Shown: positions 51,716 to 63,180, counted from the stretch's first letter. The stretch: 64,000 bases of DNA from Pardosa pseudoannulata (GCA_032207245.1 CM063509.1:105305521-105369520), one strand, 5' to 3'. Made by a program: numbers and translations. Notes: generated by a model not told the origin, from the letters alone.

Positions 51716-52210
51716 CAGGGATGGGCAAACTTTATTAGTCGTAGGCCAAAAATCAAAAGAAAATAACTTTGGCTGGCCAAGAAAAATTTTTCTAAAAATT
51801 TAAAAACAATATACAAGTACCTAACGGTTTCAATACGTTAATGAGATGAATGAAATTGCGATTTCATTTTTAAAAGTTCCTTATACTGAGGTTCGAAGTG
51901 ACATGTACTGATTTTAAGAAACGATGCTAAATGCTCATCTGTCAGCCTACTTCTGAAATTATTCTTTCTAAGGTTCAAAGTTGAAAACACTTGTTCACAT
52001 ATAAGAAGCAAATATATCGCTGATCTTCTGAGAGTGAGATAATAAATTTTAATATTTAAGCAAAGTAAAAAAGGAGATGGATATATAATGTATAAATATA
52101 TATTTCTTTTAATTTGCTTCGGTCCGGCAACATAAAATTCTATCCGCGGGCCTGATAAAACCTTCCGGTGGTCCGGATTTGGCCCGCGGGCCGTAGTTTC
52201 CTCATCCCTG
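51716..52210 (-). mobile_element. hAT element (495 bp), 8-bp duplication CTCTAAAC
   Basis: Ends CAGGGATGGGCAAACT and the complement of CAGGGATGAGGAAACT. CTCTAAAC at 51708-51715 and 52211-52218. The minus strand carries the decayed C-terminal hAT dimerisation segment also seen in 52726-53182. CAGGG ends with an 8-bp duplication are hAT characters. Confidence 0.92.
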
Positions 52211-52218
52211 CTCTAAAC

Positions 52219-52717
52219 TAATGTTTCCAAAAAAATTTTGCCCACGAATCTCTTCTCGTAGCAAACGTCTTGCTAGTAACCACATAATGCAATGTAGTAT
52301 GCAACTACATAATAACAGAATTACAATTTTATCCTTGATGTTTTAATAGTAAAATAAAAATAAAATATAAATAAAACATTTTGATATTTAAAGTAAAATT
52401 TGTTGGAATGATTACACTGTGTTTTGAATAAAAAAAACGATTTTTTTTTCAGCGAATTGTTGTTAGCGCTTTAAATGTTCACAACATAGAGGGGGATCTT
52501 CATTATGTTTTAAATGAAGAACCAAATATAGCTTCCAATTTATATACTGAAATTTATTTTGATTTAAAAAAACTGGTCACAGTTATTTTACTTTATATTA
52601 AAACTTAAGTGAATCTCCAAACGTTGCCCCTGCACTACCAGATTTTTACGCACCCCGTACCTCCTTACTAGTTCACAGACTCCTGGGGTGTTGTTGGAAT
52701 TACTTTGAGAATCATTG
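52219..52717. mobile_element. Probable hAT MITE between two hAT copies
   Basis: Bounded by CTCTAAAC at 52211-52218 and 52718-52725. Ends TAATGTTTCCAAAA and the complement of CAATGATTCTCAAA; the latter resembles common hAT termini (CAGTGGTTCTCAA). Right part CAGACTCCTGGGGTGTTG also resembles hAT subterminal sequence. Confidence 0.55.
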
Positions 52718-52725
52718 CTCTAAAC

Positions 52726-53182
52726 CAGGGATGGGCAAACTACGGCCCGCGGATAGAATTTTAAGTTGCCGGTTGGAGGCAAATTAAAAGAAATATATAT
52801 TTATACATTATATATCCATCCCCTTTTTCACTTTGTTTAAATATTATATCCAAATTTATTATCTCACGCCTAGAAGATCAGCGGTATATTTGCTTCTTAT
52901 ATGTGAACTAGTGTTTTCAACTTTGAGACTTAGAAAGAATAATTTCAGAAGTAGACTGACAGATGAGCATTTAGCATCGTTCCTTAAAATCAGTACATGT
53001 CACTTCGAACCTCAGTATAAGGAATTTTAAAAATGAAATCGCAATTTCATTCATCTCATTAACCTATTTAAACCATAATACTTGTATATTGTTTTTAAAA
53101 TTTTAGAAAAATTTATCTTGGCTTGCCAAATTTATTTTCTTTCGATTTTTGGCCCGCGACTGAAAAAGTTTGCCCATCCCTA
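52726..53182 (+). mobile_element. hAT element, plus copy, 8-bp duplication CTCTAAAC
   Basis: Start CAGGGATGGGCAAACTAC; end ...AAGTTTGCCCATCCCTA. CTCTAAAC at 52718-52725 and 53183-53190. Inverted relative to 51716-52210. Confidence 0.92.
52900..53030 (+). pseudogene. hAT transposase C-terminal dimerisation segment (remnant)
   Basis: The plus frame reads FSTLRLRKNNFRSRLTDEHL followed by ASFLKISTCHFEPQY and a stop. This is the hATC end seen in ZBED5/SCAND3-type hAT-derived proteins (FS.LK..K...R..L....L...L.I). The rest of the transposase is deleted. Confidence 0.85.
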
Positions 53183-53322
53183 CTCTAAACCAAAACTAAA
53201 AATGCGTGGTGTAAAGAAGTGTAATATTTTCTTAAAAAAATTACCAATTAAATGAAAAAGCTGCTTAATTAGATGTGTTATTTTGTGATTATTGTGGCTT
53301 ATAATGAAAGTTGCTTGATAAC

Positions 53323-54119
53323 CAGAGCCCGATTAAGACATAGTTGGGCACAGGGCCTGGTGTTTATTCAACCTTCGCTTTACCTGAAGTTCAGTAAAAC
53401 GTACATTCACTCAAACTGAGCAAATTATAGAAACTTTCTTTAGACGTTACTATGATGAAATTTATAAGTTATTAAAAAAGTATAAATTTGACCTTTTTTA
53501 TAAATTCCGATAAGAATAAAAACTATCACTTCCTTTTATATAATTCTCTGTTTGAAGTTTTATAAAATAATTGCTTGAAGAACAGGGTCTGATTAAAGCA
53601 CGGGACTACTGGGCCTAGGCCCCCTAATTATAGGGGCCCCCTAAAATTTTATACTTAATTATTAAAAATTGATTATAAAATTTGGTACTTAATTACCTGT
53701 GCTATTTTATTCATTTTTTAAATAAAAACTTAATTGCAAGTGTTACAGTTTACATCCTTGAGGATATACAGAGTTTTGGCATTCGACTGTACTACAAAGG
53801 GATGTAAACATAAAAAAAATTAATATAAACTTTCTTCTAAAAATATTCGCTGGTATCCTCTTTTATAAACTAATTTTTTTTTTGCCTTGAAAGGAGGGTA
53901 GGGGGGGGTGAAAGACTACCAGGAACTGGGCCCAACTTTGCTTTGATCGGGCCCTGTTGAAGAATTAACAAGAAATATTTTTAGATTATTTAAGTACCTT
54001 AAGTTTTAAAAATTAGATATAATATGGGACCTTAAAAATCAGGGGACCCAGGACCACAGCCTTGTCAATGGCCTGATTAAATTGCGGGCCTAGTCAGCCT
54101 GGGTTTTAATCAGGCACTG
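53323..54119. mobile_element. Outer hAT-like MITE, duplication TTGATAAC/TTGATAAT
   Basis: Ends CAGAGCCCGATTAAG and the complement of CAGTGCCTGATTAAA; 8-bp flanks 53315-53322 and 54120-54127 differ at one base. Contains a second element of the same end type. Confidence 0.8.
53583..53956. mobile_element. Inner hAT-like MITE (374 bp), duplication TTGAAGAA
   Basis: Ends CAGGGTCTGATTAAAGC and the complement of CAGGGCCCGATCAAAGC; perfect TTGAAGAA at 53575-53582 and 53957-53964. Confidence 0.9.
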
Positions 54120-54140
54120 TTGATAATTAAATTGTTAATG

Positions 54141-54317
54141 ACGTCGAACGATGGCCGAATGGTTAGTATGCTGGCCTTCGGGACCGGAGTTCATGGGTTC
54201 GTATCCCACTATGGCATGGATGTTCGTAGCCATTCGGAATCAGCTTTAAGCAGTAGGTCTCGGTCTCATTAGCCCTTGTGTTGCAAAAAGTAGACCGTAG
54301 CGCTCCAAAACCAAACC
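54141..54317 (+). mobile_element. tRNA-derived SINE with 12-bp target duplication
   Basis: AAATTGTTAATG at 54129-54140 and 54318-54329. A-box TGGCCGAATGGTTAG, B-box GGTTCGTATCC (one change), tail CCAAACCAAA. Confidence 0.94.
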
Positions 54318-54329
54318 AAATTGTTAATG

Positions 54330-54590
54330 TACTTCATTCAACCATTTTGAATTGGTTATGAAATTTGTTTCTCCTATTGCTGAGCAGAGGGAATTTTTTT
54401 TTTAATAAAAATTTAGTGTTTATTAAATTTATGATTTCATTGATAAAGAATCTTTGATTTATTTATATGTAACTGCAGTTTTAATTCAAGAGTATAAGAT
54501 ATTGAATTGTTGCTGAAAGTAAAATATACTTTATCAATTACTCAAAAGTAGAAAAAAAGATCTGCGAAAGTTCTCGACTCAAGAAAAGAT
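54330..54590. other. AT-rich unique sequence
   Basis: Nothing supported. Confidence 0.4.
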
Positions 54591-54599
54591 TGCGTCTTT

Positions 54600-55530
54600 C
54601 ACTTAAAAATACTCCTCTCCCTTGACAATTTTCGGGGAACTGTTAAAGATCCCACGAGGTACTCCAGCATAACAGGACTTCCAAATTAATGTATTGTTCC
54701 AGCCAATTTCAAATATCTAAGATTGGAAGATTTTTTAAACAAGAAAAGTAAGGGGAAAAAATGAAAAATTATTCAAATTTCGGCAGCATCAAAGGCGGGG
54801 GGTGCCGTGTGCTCGGTATGTAATGACAATCCGGCACACCGTACTCGCATTCTAATTGGCAAAAAGGAAAGGCCCAGAAGACTTGTGCCCGTAAAAGATT
54901 TGTGCCACCTCATTAGGGCATCCTGCATAAACAAATGACGAGCGAAGCTTCGTTAACGCCGAGCGCACCCCCCTCCTTCTTTTCCTGTAATCTTACCTGC
55001 CTCGACGTCGAGTTAGTAAACAGAGAGGACCGTTAACGATGAAGAGTCCTCCAATCGATCGAGTGGCGAAGTCGCGCTAACGAAGTGCTGGAAACATAAT
55101 ACCTTAATAGACGTCGTAAATTGAGGAACCGGGGCTCGAAAACGTTGCTGGTGGTTCGGCAAAATGTCGGGTGTCAGGTTGTTTGCTACACATTAGAGGC
55201 AGAGAGTTAACAACCAAACAAGCTTGTGCTCTCTCTCTTCTCTTTTCTCTCTGCTCTTGTTGTTCGCGGAGCGCGGTGGCAGAGTGTGTTGTAATTAGTC
55301 CGACGCCATGTTTGTTGAGACGGGTTCATGACAAGGCTTCCTAACGACAGATCTTCTGCTGCATGGAGAGTTGGGAGAAGAGAAAAAAAAAGGTGGAAGA
55401 TTCACGAGCTGCGTTTTCAGGCGTGATTAATGATGCCTTAAAAGATAAATAATTAATTAGGCAGGCAACAGAGCGAGGATTTGTTTACTGGCTTTGGTAG
55501 CGCAAACTTGAAGGCGGATTTTTGCTGGTT
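54600..55530. promoter_or_regulatory. GC-rich, CpG-rich non-repetitive block, candidate regulatory DNA
   Basis: The longest GC-rich and repeat-free stretch in the window. Several perfect palindromes are present: CGAAGCTTCG (near 54945), CTCGACGTCGAG (near 55002) and ATCGAT. Homeodomain-type TAATTA words cluster at 55300 and 55455 (GATAAATAATTAATTAGG). A pyrimidine run is at 55225-55260. No long frame crosses it, so it is unlikely to be an exon. Size and density resemble conserved developmental enhancers or CpG promoters; conservation cannot be tested here. Confidence 0.45.
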
Positions 55531-55930
55531 CTCTTGAAATAGAACAAGGAATACTTTAATACACTTCAATGGATTTTTAAAAAAAAGTTTGTTAGTTTAG
55601 TAACAAAATGCGGCTAATAGGCCTGGAAACAAAAGTTGTGAGTTTATCTAATTTTGTGAAATAACAAAGTTTTAAAACTGTGGCGCTTTAAAAAATAATC
55701 TGTTTGAGATTTTGAATTTGAATTCTCTTTATTGGCCTATCAAAAGAATGAAGACTGGTAACAAAATAAGGAATGTTTAAATATTGTGTGCTGGTCTTTT
55801 CAGATCGTAACACAAGTAATGGGAGGAATTAAAATTTGCTTATCGATAGATCTTTAAAGATGGAGCTTAAAGCTTCTGTATCTATTCTACAGTTAATATT
55901 TGATAATGTTAAATAAAAACAAATATTTAA

Positions 55931-56579
55931 CACTTTGCATGCGGGTATACTTCACCGCCAACTTAAGCGTGCAGCGCGGGCGTTTTTTCGTGAATCGCGC
56001 GAATGTTTAGTTATTCAGATAAATCACAGTATATCGAAAACTACTTTGTTTTTATGAAAGCAACTTTCTTTTAGTTTGCAATTTAATATATACTGTATGA
56101 TTATTTAATAAAAAAACAATATTTTTACGAAATCACAAAAATAAACGATATTTAAAATTAAAGTCCGATTATCAGAAACCCGTGTAAACGTCTGAGGCGG
56201 GATGGCTTCACATGCAGAACAGATGTACCGTTCCAGTTATTCAATTGTTTCTGGATAGTGGCGGCACACCTGGTCCCCACAGACAACTATAGTAATTTAG
56301 ATTATTCCAGACTGAAGCGTCATCTGTTGTGGAATATTATAACTAATTTCAAAGTTTGTATGCCTGGCAAAATTCAAATTAAGCATGTAATAAAATCGTT
56401 TACACTTTGTTTGTATAACAATTTTTTTTATATACTTTTTACTCTTTCCAAGCTCCCTAGTCACCCCCAAAACTGAAATTGCAAAAAATAACTTACATTG
56501 TACCTATATATCCCTTTTCTGTGAAGAAAATATGTCATATTTTATTATTTTTTCTAAACTAAACTCGTGCTTTAAAGGA
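55931..56579. mobile_element. Possible TTAA element related to family B
   Basis: TTAACACTTTGCATGCGGGT at 55927 closely matches family B starts, followed by a TATCGAAAACTACTTTGTTTT segment like its interior. The right end (TTAA at 56580) is only weakly inverted. Confidence 0.45.
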
Positions 56580-56583
56580 TTAA

Positions 56584-57483
56584 CTAGCATATAGCCCATC
56601 ATATGACGGGATTAGTAAAATTTTTAATATTCCAGAACTGTTAAGTACCCAATGAGGCAGGTAAAAAATGGTTTGTTTTTTGGCTGAGAACTATCTGGTT
56701 CACTCTCAATAATTTATTTATCGTCATACTCCTCTAGAGTCTCCCGATCCTGTAATGCAGTTTAGAATCACATTGAATTCATTTAGTCAAACCGTGTGGT
56801 TATGTATAATAAACAAACACACAAAAGAACAAACTTCTTAATTTCCAAATATATATAAATTAAAAGTTAGATATTTATGAGTCCGTGAAATAGACTCCTA
56901 GACTTATATGAAAAGAATTTATTGTTAATACCGGTGGTAAAAGTTTCATTGCAACAAAAAATAATCGATGATTCAATTTAAAATTATCACGTATGTACCT
57001 AATCTATTATTGAAGCCAAATATAAAAGAAAATCATTTACGTAATATCTAAGTTCAGTGATAAAAGATATTAAAATAGTGTAGACGATATTTAAATAGTT
57101 TAAAATATGAAATGATTAAATGAGATGTTTATAGGAATTATGTCACAATGCGAGAAAAAATTGTTATTTTTACAAATTTATTAAGTGATAAATGGATAAA
57201 TTTAATCGCCTGCTCTTAACCGGGGAAAATAGGGCTTGAAATAATGGCATTAAACTCTCGAAAAGGAGGAAAGGGTTGGATTTCGAACGTTTTAAAGACG
57301 ACAGTATTTTTTGCTGTGATATGAAGCATATTTATACAAATTTATTTTAGAATCGGATCGATCGTTTAGGAGAAGATAAACTTTATTCTCTTTGAATGGA
57401 TGCCTGTATCCATTCCAGGTCCAACCGCTTCATAAATTGGAGGACAGACGTACAGATAACTTAGGCTATTATTATATAAAAGA
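56584..57483 (-). mobile_element. Helitron-like H1 copy E (900 bp)
   Basis: On minus: start TCTTTTATATAATAATAGCC after A; end CCCGTCATATGATGGG hairpin, CTATATG-CTAG before T. Confidence 0.88.
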
Positions 57484-57849
57484 TTACTCTCATTGTTGGA
57501 ATTTGTTAACCCAGATTGTTTTAAAGTGCTCAGAACTAAATTCCTTTTTTACAATTTTTTTAAATAATTTTTTTTTCCTATTTAACAGTCGTATGGTTCC
57601 TTGGCTACTAATCAAGGGGATTATCTATACTACAAAATTATCTAATGACGTCACTAGAAGTGCATTTCGGCACTTTGGATTATGCTGAAGGTGGGAGCTT
57701 TTGCTATTCTGGAAGGGATTTTCGTTATAATGACGTAGCCAGTAGAAAAAAATTGACTATGCTGATCGTTTAGAGTCCTGTGAGTAGCAGCCCTAAAGTG
57801 CACCACAATAGTTCATTCGGCAAAGGCAACGATCTTGTTACCGGAGAAT
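57484..57849. other. Unique sequence
   Basis: Moderate GC; contains TGACGTCA-like words near 57648. No supported gene. Confidence 0.35.
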
Positions 57850-58690
57850 TACGAGATCAAGGCTCCAGGCGGTCAAAGATCTACCGTGTTCGTTAACGGT
57901 ATGAAGTACGTAAAATAGGGCCGTGGTTGTGTAAAAATAATGTTACGTTGGCCTGGTGTTTGAGAAAGAAGAAATTTAAACTCATTAAAAAACACATGGA
58001 CAAATATGTTTTGATTAAGTAATTTTATAAAATTAAATGCCTAATTAATACAGTTGGAATACAACTTATCATTTTTAGATATGGATGAGCCTTCTGGATT
58101 CGGAGTAAGTTTCGAAAATATGGCTACGTTCTTTCCCTTTCTCGTGTCGCTAAAATAGAATGGTCTATCCCGCAAGCAGCGGATGCCAGCAGCGTTCCTT
58201 TCTTCTCTCCTCTGGTAACAACCTTGTCCTCTAAAAAAATCAGACTGCCTCGCGGAGAAAAAACAGGGGTCCACTCCAGAACGGCGGGGGGTCAGAATCC
58301 CCCAAACCAACGGACCCTTCTATTGGTTGGGAGAAGTCCGAAGTTTCTTTCTAGTTCAGACCGGTCCTGGTCTGTTTGCCTTTGGCGATGGCTGACGGGA
58401 AGAGGTAAAACAAGCGTTGAAGCACCGAATGTAACTTATTGTTACAGGTTGCAATGTCCTCCATGTTCCCAAACGATATCTCTTTAGGTGGCATGTCTAA
58501 GGTCTTCTGCTTGGTCTCTGCTTTTAAATTACAAGGATCCCCTTGAACAAAGTCGTTCTTACACCCTAGCGATGCTCTTCAAAGCGAAAAGCTCATCTCT
58601 TAATTCGAGTGATCTCCAGATCACGTGCTTGGATAGTTCAAGTAGCATTAAAAACAACAACAAAGATTTCAGTCGCAGTTTTTCGTGAAT
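57850..58690 (-). repeat. Family P copy split by a solo LTR
   Basis: 57885-57929 and 58447-58640 together match 49395-49600 (ACGTAAAATAG then GCAATGT.CT.C). The LTR sits exactly at the join. Confidence 0.6.
57930..58446. mobile_element. Solo LTR family L2 (517 bp), 5-bp duplication GGTTG
   Basis: TGTAAAAATAATGTTA start, TTATTGTTACA end; GGTTG at 57925-57929 and 58447-58451. Homologue at 60823-61315. Confidence 0.93.
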
Positions 58691-58888
58691 GCTTAAGTTT
58701 CCCATATTTTGTACTAGAAAGATATTTGTTTAGTTCTAAATGTTATTATGTTTTATGATAACAACGAACACCAGAGAAAGTTGATTGCTTAAGGTTATTT
58801 AAACACTAGAATCCGAGAATGGCCAAACCTTTAACTTTCTAAATAGGGATGAAACATATATTTTCCACTTCAATTAAAATCCCCTATA

Positions 58889-59503
58889 CAGGGTGTTTCA
58901 TATTGAATGGTACCGAAAGAAAACATGATTGTTAACATTGTAATTAATATATTTAGAAAATTCAAATGTACCTCAAAATTACATTTATTTAAGTTTCTAC
59001 AGGTGTTCTATATGTGTCCCTCAGGTGACACGAGAAATGGCTACACGGTAATTAAGCTCCTGCCACACTCGTGATAGCATATCTCCTGTGATGGAGTTTT
59101 TGCATAAGTCAGTTCTTTGTGAAATTCCCTGTGATGGAGTTTTTTTCGTCCCGGGATTTTGTTCTTGTATAAGCAGCCGGTATCCTGGAACTGCTTCACC
59201 TACCTGCTTATGTTCTGCTTATGTCGGTAGTTCTTTACTAAATTTCGTACGAAAATATCTTTGCACAACAGTTAAGGAGGAGGTTTTGGCATATTCGAAC
59301 ACGCATTACGCTTTCTCCTGCATGGACGACATTTTGTTTAACAGCGTCTCTAGCGGCGAGTTCGTTATTCAATAATTTTTCCCTGTTGTCAAATAAAACT
59401 TGTATAAATGCAGTTTCTGAATAAATTTGTTTCGGCTGAATAAATCCATTACGGCAGTCACATTGTGGTATTCTTTTTGTCCCATTCAATATGAAACATC
59501 CTG
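58889..59503 (-). mobile_element. Mariner-type deletion derivative (615 bp)
   Basis: Ends CAGGGTGTTTCATATTGAAT and the complement of CAGGATGTTTCATATTGAAT; TA on both sides. It keeps both ends of a transposase gene on the minus strand. Confidence 0.92.
58995..59460 (-). pseudogene. Remnant transposase ends in the mariner-type MITE
   Basis: Near the left end the minus strand encodes MLSRVWQELNYRVAISRVT, a stop (TGA where the family has Arg), then GTHIEHL and a stop: the common C-terminus of an arthropod Tc1/mariner-IS630-type transposase. An N-terminal-type piece (VVQRYFRTKF, near 59255) is also recognisable. The catalytic centre is deleted. Confidence 0.65.
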
Positions 59504-60380
59504 TATAATAATAGAATAAGTTATCTGTCCGTCTGTCCTCGAATTTATGAAGCGGTTAAACCTGGAATGGATAGGGTCATCCATATTGGATTCTTGATGA
59601 GTTAGGGTTAGCAAAATTCAAAGCGAGTTCGAAATCCACCCCTTTCCCCTTTTTCTAGCATTTAATGCCATTATTTCAAGCCCTATTTTCCCCAGTTAAG
59701 AGCAGGCGATGATTAAATTCATCAATTTATCACATAAGTAGATGAAAATAACATTTTTTCTAGCATTATGACGTCATTCCTTTAACCATCTCATTTAATC
59801 ATTTCTTATTTTAAATTATTTAAATATCGCCTGCATTATTTTCATACGTTTTATCACTGAACTTAGATATTAAATAAATAATTTTCTTTTATATTTGACT
59901 TAAATAATAGATTAGGTACATATGTGATAATTTTAAATTTAATCATCGATTATTTTTGTTGCAATGAAAATTTTATCACCGGTATTAACAACAAATTCTT
60001 TTCATAAAAGTCTAGGAGTCTATTTCACAGACTAATAAATATCTAGCGTTTAAGTTATATACCTTTGAAAATTAAGAAGTTTGTTCGTTTGTGTGTGTGT
60101 GTTTTATATATAACCACACGGTTTGCAATCAGTTAGTTAAATTTTGGACATCATTCATATATACCGCAAAATAATCGTTGTCAATATTAAAACCTCTGCT
60201 GTCCATCCTAGCACTCAATATTACTATATAAATTAAGGTTGGCAACTAACATGCAGTCAGTAAACAAACTTTGGAGAGTGTGCCAGATAATTCTAAACCA
60301 AAAAACAAACCATTTTTTTTACCTGTGTCATAGGGTACTTTACAATTCTGGAAAATTAAAAATTTTAATGATCCCGTCAT

Positions 60381-60822
60381 TTTTTTCGTTACCATTATTT
60401 GCATAAATTACAAATTTTTATGAAAAGTCTCTTTTATTATATATAATATATTACATATCATTTACCATTTGTGATATGATTATATTTACCATTCAAAATA
60501 TAGAAATGTTTTCTTCAGCCACTGTCAACAAATCGAAGAGAATTAAACTTGTGATAAATTATTCAGTTAATATATTTCTAATCAAATACTAGCAACAGTT
60601 TTAAAATTAACATTGTAGGATGACACAACGTTGGTCTGAAATACTCGACAACGTATTATTTTAAGCGTTCCTTTGGTTTCATGGGCTAATGAAAGAATAT
60701 TTATATCTCATATGAGAGGTTGAAAACCAAAGTGAACCAAGTCTGTTTGTAATAATGCAGAGAAATTGAATCTTAAAGTTTCGATTTCATAACTAATTTC
60801 TGAAAATTTAAACTAATTATAG
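60381..60822. other. AT-rich unique sequence
   Basis: Nothing supported. Confidence 0.4.
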
Positions 60823-61315
60823 TGTAAAAATAATGTTATTTTGGCCTAGTGTTTGAGAAAGAAGAAATTAAAACTTATTAATATACACATGGGCAAATAA
60901 GTCTTGATTAAAGGATATTATACGATTAAATAAATGCCTAAGGAATACAGCTGTAATCAACTTATCATTTCTAGATATCGAAGACTGCTCTCGAGTCGGT
61001 GCCGGTCCTAAAAAAAACAATATGGCGATGATTTTTCTCAAAAGGTCTATCCCTCAAGCCGCGGCTGCCAGCAGCGTTCACCTTCTGCTCTCTTCTGGTC
61101 ACAACCTTGTAGTCTAAAAAAATCAGCGGAGAAAAAACAGGGGTCCACTCCCGAACGGAGGGATCAGAAAAAGTCAAACCAACGGGTTTTTCTATTGGTT
61201 GGGAGAAGTCCAAAGTTTCTTTCAAGTTCAAACCGGTCCTGTTCTGGTATGTCTTTGACGATGACTCACGGAAAGAGGTAAAAAAAAGCTAAATTAAGTG
61301 TAACTTATTGTTACA
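60823..61315. mobile_element. Solo LTR family L2 (493 bp), 5-bp duplication TATAG
   Basis: Start TGTAAAAATAATGTTA, end TTATTGTTACA; TATAG at 60818-60822 and 61316-61320. Same orientation as 57930-58446 but different target, so the two are separate insertions, not the two ends of one element. Confidence 0.93.
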
Positions 61316-61370
61316 TATAGAAAATACTAGAGCTACTAATAGATAGAATTTTCTGTCATATTCTGTCACA

Positions 61371-61555
61371 CTAGCATATAGCCCGTCATATGACGAGATC
61401 AGTAAAATTTTTAGTTTTCCAGAATTGTAAAGTACTCTAAGAGGCAGGTAAAAAATGCTTTGCTTTTTGTGCTTTGATTGTCTAAAATTGAGCGAATCGA
61501 TTGCACAACATGTAGTTATGTATAAAAAACAAGCACACACACAAACAAACTTCTT
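61371..61555 (-). mobile_element. Helitron-like H1 copy G, 3' fragment
   Basis: CTAG, CCCGTCATATGACG hairpin and the next ~170 bases with an internal deletion; stops at AAACTTCTT. Confidence 0.8.
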
Positions 61556-61596
61556 GTGGTCTAAAGTGTTGTCAGGATGTTTTCAAAACAAGAACA

Positions 61597-61775
61597 GCCG
61601 AACGATGGCCGATTGGTTAGGGTGCTGATCGTCGGTACCGGAGTTCGTGGGTTCGAATCCCACTATGGCATGGATGTTCGTAGCCGTTCGGAATCGGCTT
61701 TAAGCAGTAGGTCCCGGTCTCATTAGCCCTCGTGTGCAAAACAGTAGACCGTAGCGCTCCAAACCAAAAAAAAAC
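61597..61775 (+). mobile_element. tRNA-derived SINE with 13-bp target duplication
   Basis: CAAAACAAGAACA at 61584-61596 and 61776-61788. Head GCCGAACGATGGCCGATTGG, B-box GGTTCGAATCC intact, tail AAACCAAAAAAAAAC. Confidence 0.96.
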
Positions 61776-61839
61776 CAAAACAAGAACAACGAAGTTGGAT
61801 AAAAGTGCAATATGCCAGAGGTCTTACAACAGGACAGTG

Positions 61840-62085
61840 TCATCTTGGGCCTTTACCATCCACCATACTCTCCATATCTAAGCTCTTGTGAGATTGTCTT
61901 AATTCCTAAGATAAATGAACCACTTCGTGGCATTTTCTTCGCTTCAGAAATGTTCCAGATATTTTTGTGGCAATAGAGCGGTCCATTCAAACTATTTACA
62001 GAACAAGATCTGCTACTGGTACTCTGCGACTTCCACATCGTTATACACAATGCTGGCGACTGTATTGAAGGACTGTAAAACATAG
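61840..62085 (+). pseudogene. Mariner-type transposase C-terminal remnant
   Basis: Plus frame HPPYSPYLSSCEIVLIPKIN then EPLRGIFF corresponds to the HPPYSPDL.PCD..LFPK block of mariner transposases, with the catalytic Asp changed to Glu. After a frameshift near 61955 it continues ERSIQTIYRTRSATGTLRLP and HRYTQCW. Frameshifts and stops make it non-functional. Confidence 0.85.
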
Positions 62086-62153
62086 TGACATTAATCACTT
62101 TTGTATTCCATGTAAATACATAGCTGCCACTATTAAAGTTCCAACCCTCGTAT

Positions 62154-62640
62154 TTTAGGGACTTTTAAAAAATATTTTATCATTTTTTTTTTAGGATAGT
62201 AAATAGTGAGCAACGTTTTTTTTTAAATTTTCACAGTTAAAAATTATTAAGAATAATCATACAAATAATCATAAAAACTATCATACAAAGACTAAAATTT
62301 AGCTTTTTTTCCATTTACCCGAGATAACTCGGGCTAGTAAACTAATATTAAAACTAAATGCTTTTTACACCTGAAAAAAATTAAAAATTCAAATGAAAAC
62401 CTACATATTTTGCTTTATATCATTTCCTTGTAATTAATAATAAAATAAAAAAATGCGATGATTTTTTGCAATTTTAAAAAAAAATTTGTAAGGGAAGCGG
62501 TTAAAAACAACAAAACTAGTTTTTAAAGTTAGGATTGCTTTTATGCAAATATAACGTTGCTAACCATATTCAAAATTTCACAGAACAATTTTATGGAGAA
62601 ACTGACCAAGACAACTGTAACCTCGTGAAATACCTAAGAT
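62154..62640. other. AT-rich stretch with one TTAA-family-like palindrome
   Basis: CCCGAG/CTCGGG with a 4-nt loop near 62317-62332 and AAGCGGTTAA near 62498 recall the TTAA elements, but no matching pair of ends could be set. Confidence 0.3.
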
Positions 62641-62649
62641 AGAATATTT

Positions 62650-63180
62650 ATCCTAGTATAATAATAATTCCATTGCGGGTAAATCCCTCGGTTTATCCGA
62701 TCACGAACACAAACTTATGGAAATTTGAAGACCTCGTCCACCCCCGACACCCCCTCTTTCTGTCGACCATTAAACCGACAACTGTAGCGGAAAATTACCG
62801 ACGTATGCTCCAACGCTCCAACTTGTTACCCCCGGAAAGGGGTTCTCGAATCACCCGTGACATCCCACCCTGCGGTGGTCACGTGACACGGAGACGAGAG
62901 AGGGGGGAGGCATGATGGAAATTTCATTAATCCATTCTATTCTTGTGGATAATGTAATATGCGTTACATTATGAAGCGAAGAATATGGTAACTGTTGCGA
63001 CTTTAACGAGGCTGACTCACTGGGGGACGAGAAGTCAGGTGGTGGCAAGAGCAGGGGGACTCTATCCCCACTCCCACGGACGGAATGGGGGAAATTGATT
63101 TGAAGCAGAGAAACCCTCAACCCCCTTACAAAATGCCCTTCCAGGTATTTATGGGCTCTCAAAGGCTTTAAAAGCTTCGA
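62650..63180. promoter_or_regulatory. GC-rich non-repetitive patch, candidate regulatory DNA
   Basis: GC-rich with GTCACGTGAC (near 62878) and a 9-bp-arm inverted repeat ATAATGTAA/TTACATTAT with a 6-nt loop (62949-62972). Frames of 80 and 131 codons overlap on opposite strands without known motifs. Regulatory or unannotated exon; undecided. Confidence 0.35.

Larger units (their letters stand above)
58880..60380 (+). mobile_element. Helitron-like H1 copy F, 5' end split by a mariner-type MITE
   Basis: TCCCCTA after A at 58880, then the MITE (58889-59503), then TATAATAATAGAATAAG from 59504 continues the H1 sequence. The 3' end is cut within the terminal hairpin (CCCGTCAT at 60373-60380). Confidence 0.85.
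61560..62150 (+). mobile_element. Mariner-type element remnant, 3' part, with SINE inside
   Basis: Ends CCAACCCTCG then TA, the same terminal word as the fold-back element at 17061-17649. The coding remnant lies at 61830-62090. The left end is not identified. Confidence 0.65.

Noticed and set aside
57930..61315. A complete LTR retrotransposon bounded by the two L2 LTRs
   Set aside because: Each LTR has its own perfect but different 5-bp duplication and the interval holds unrelated repeats, so they are two solo LTRs.
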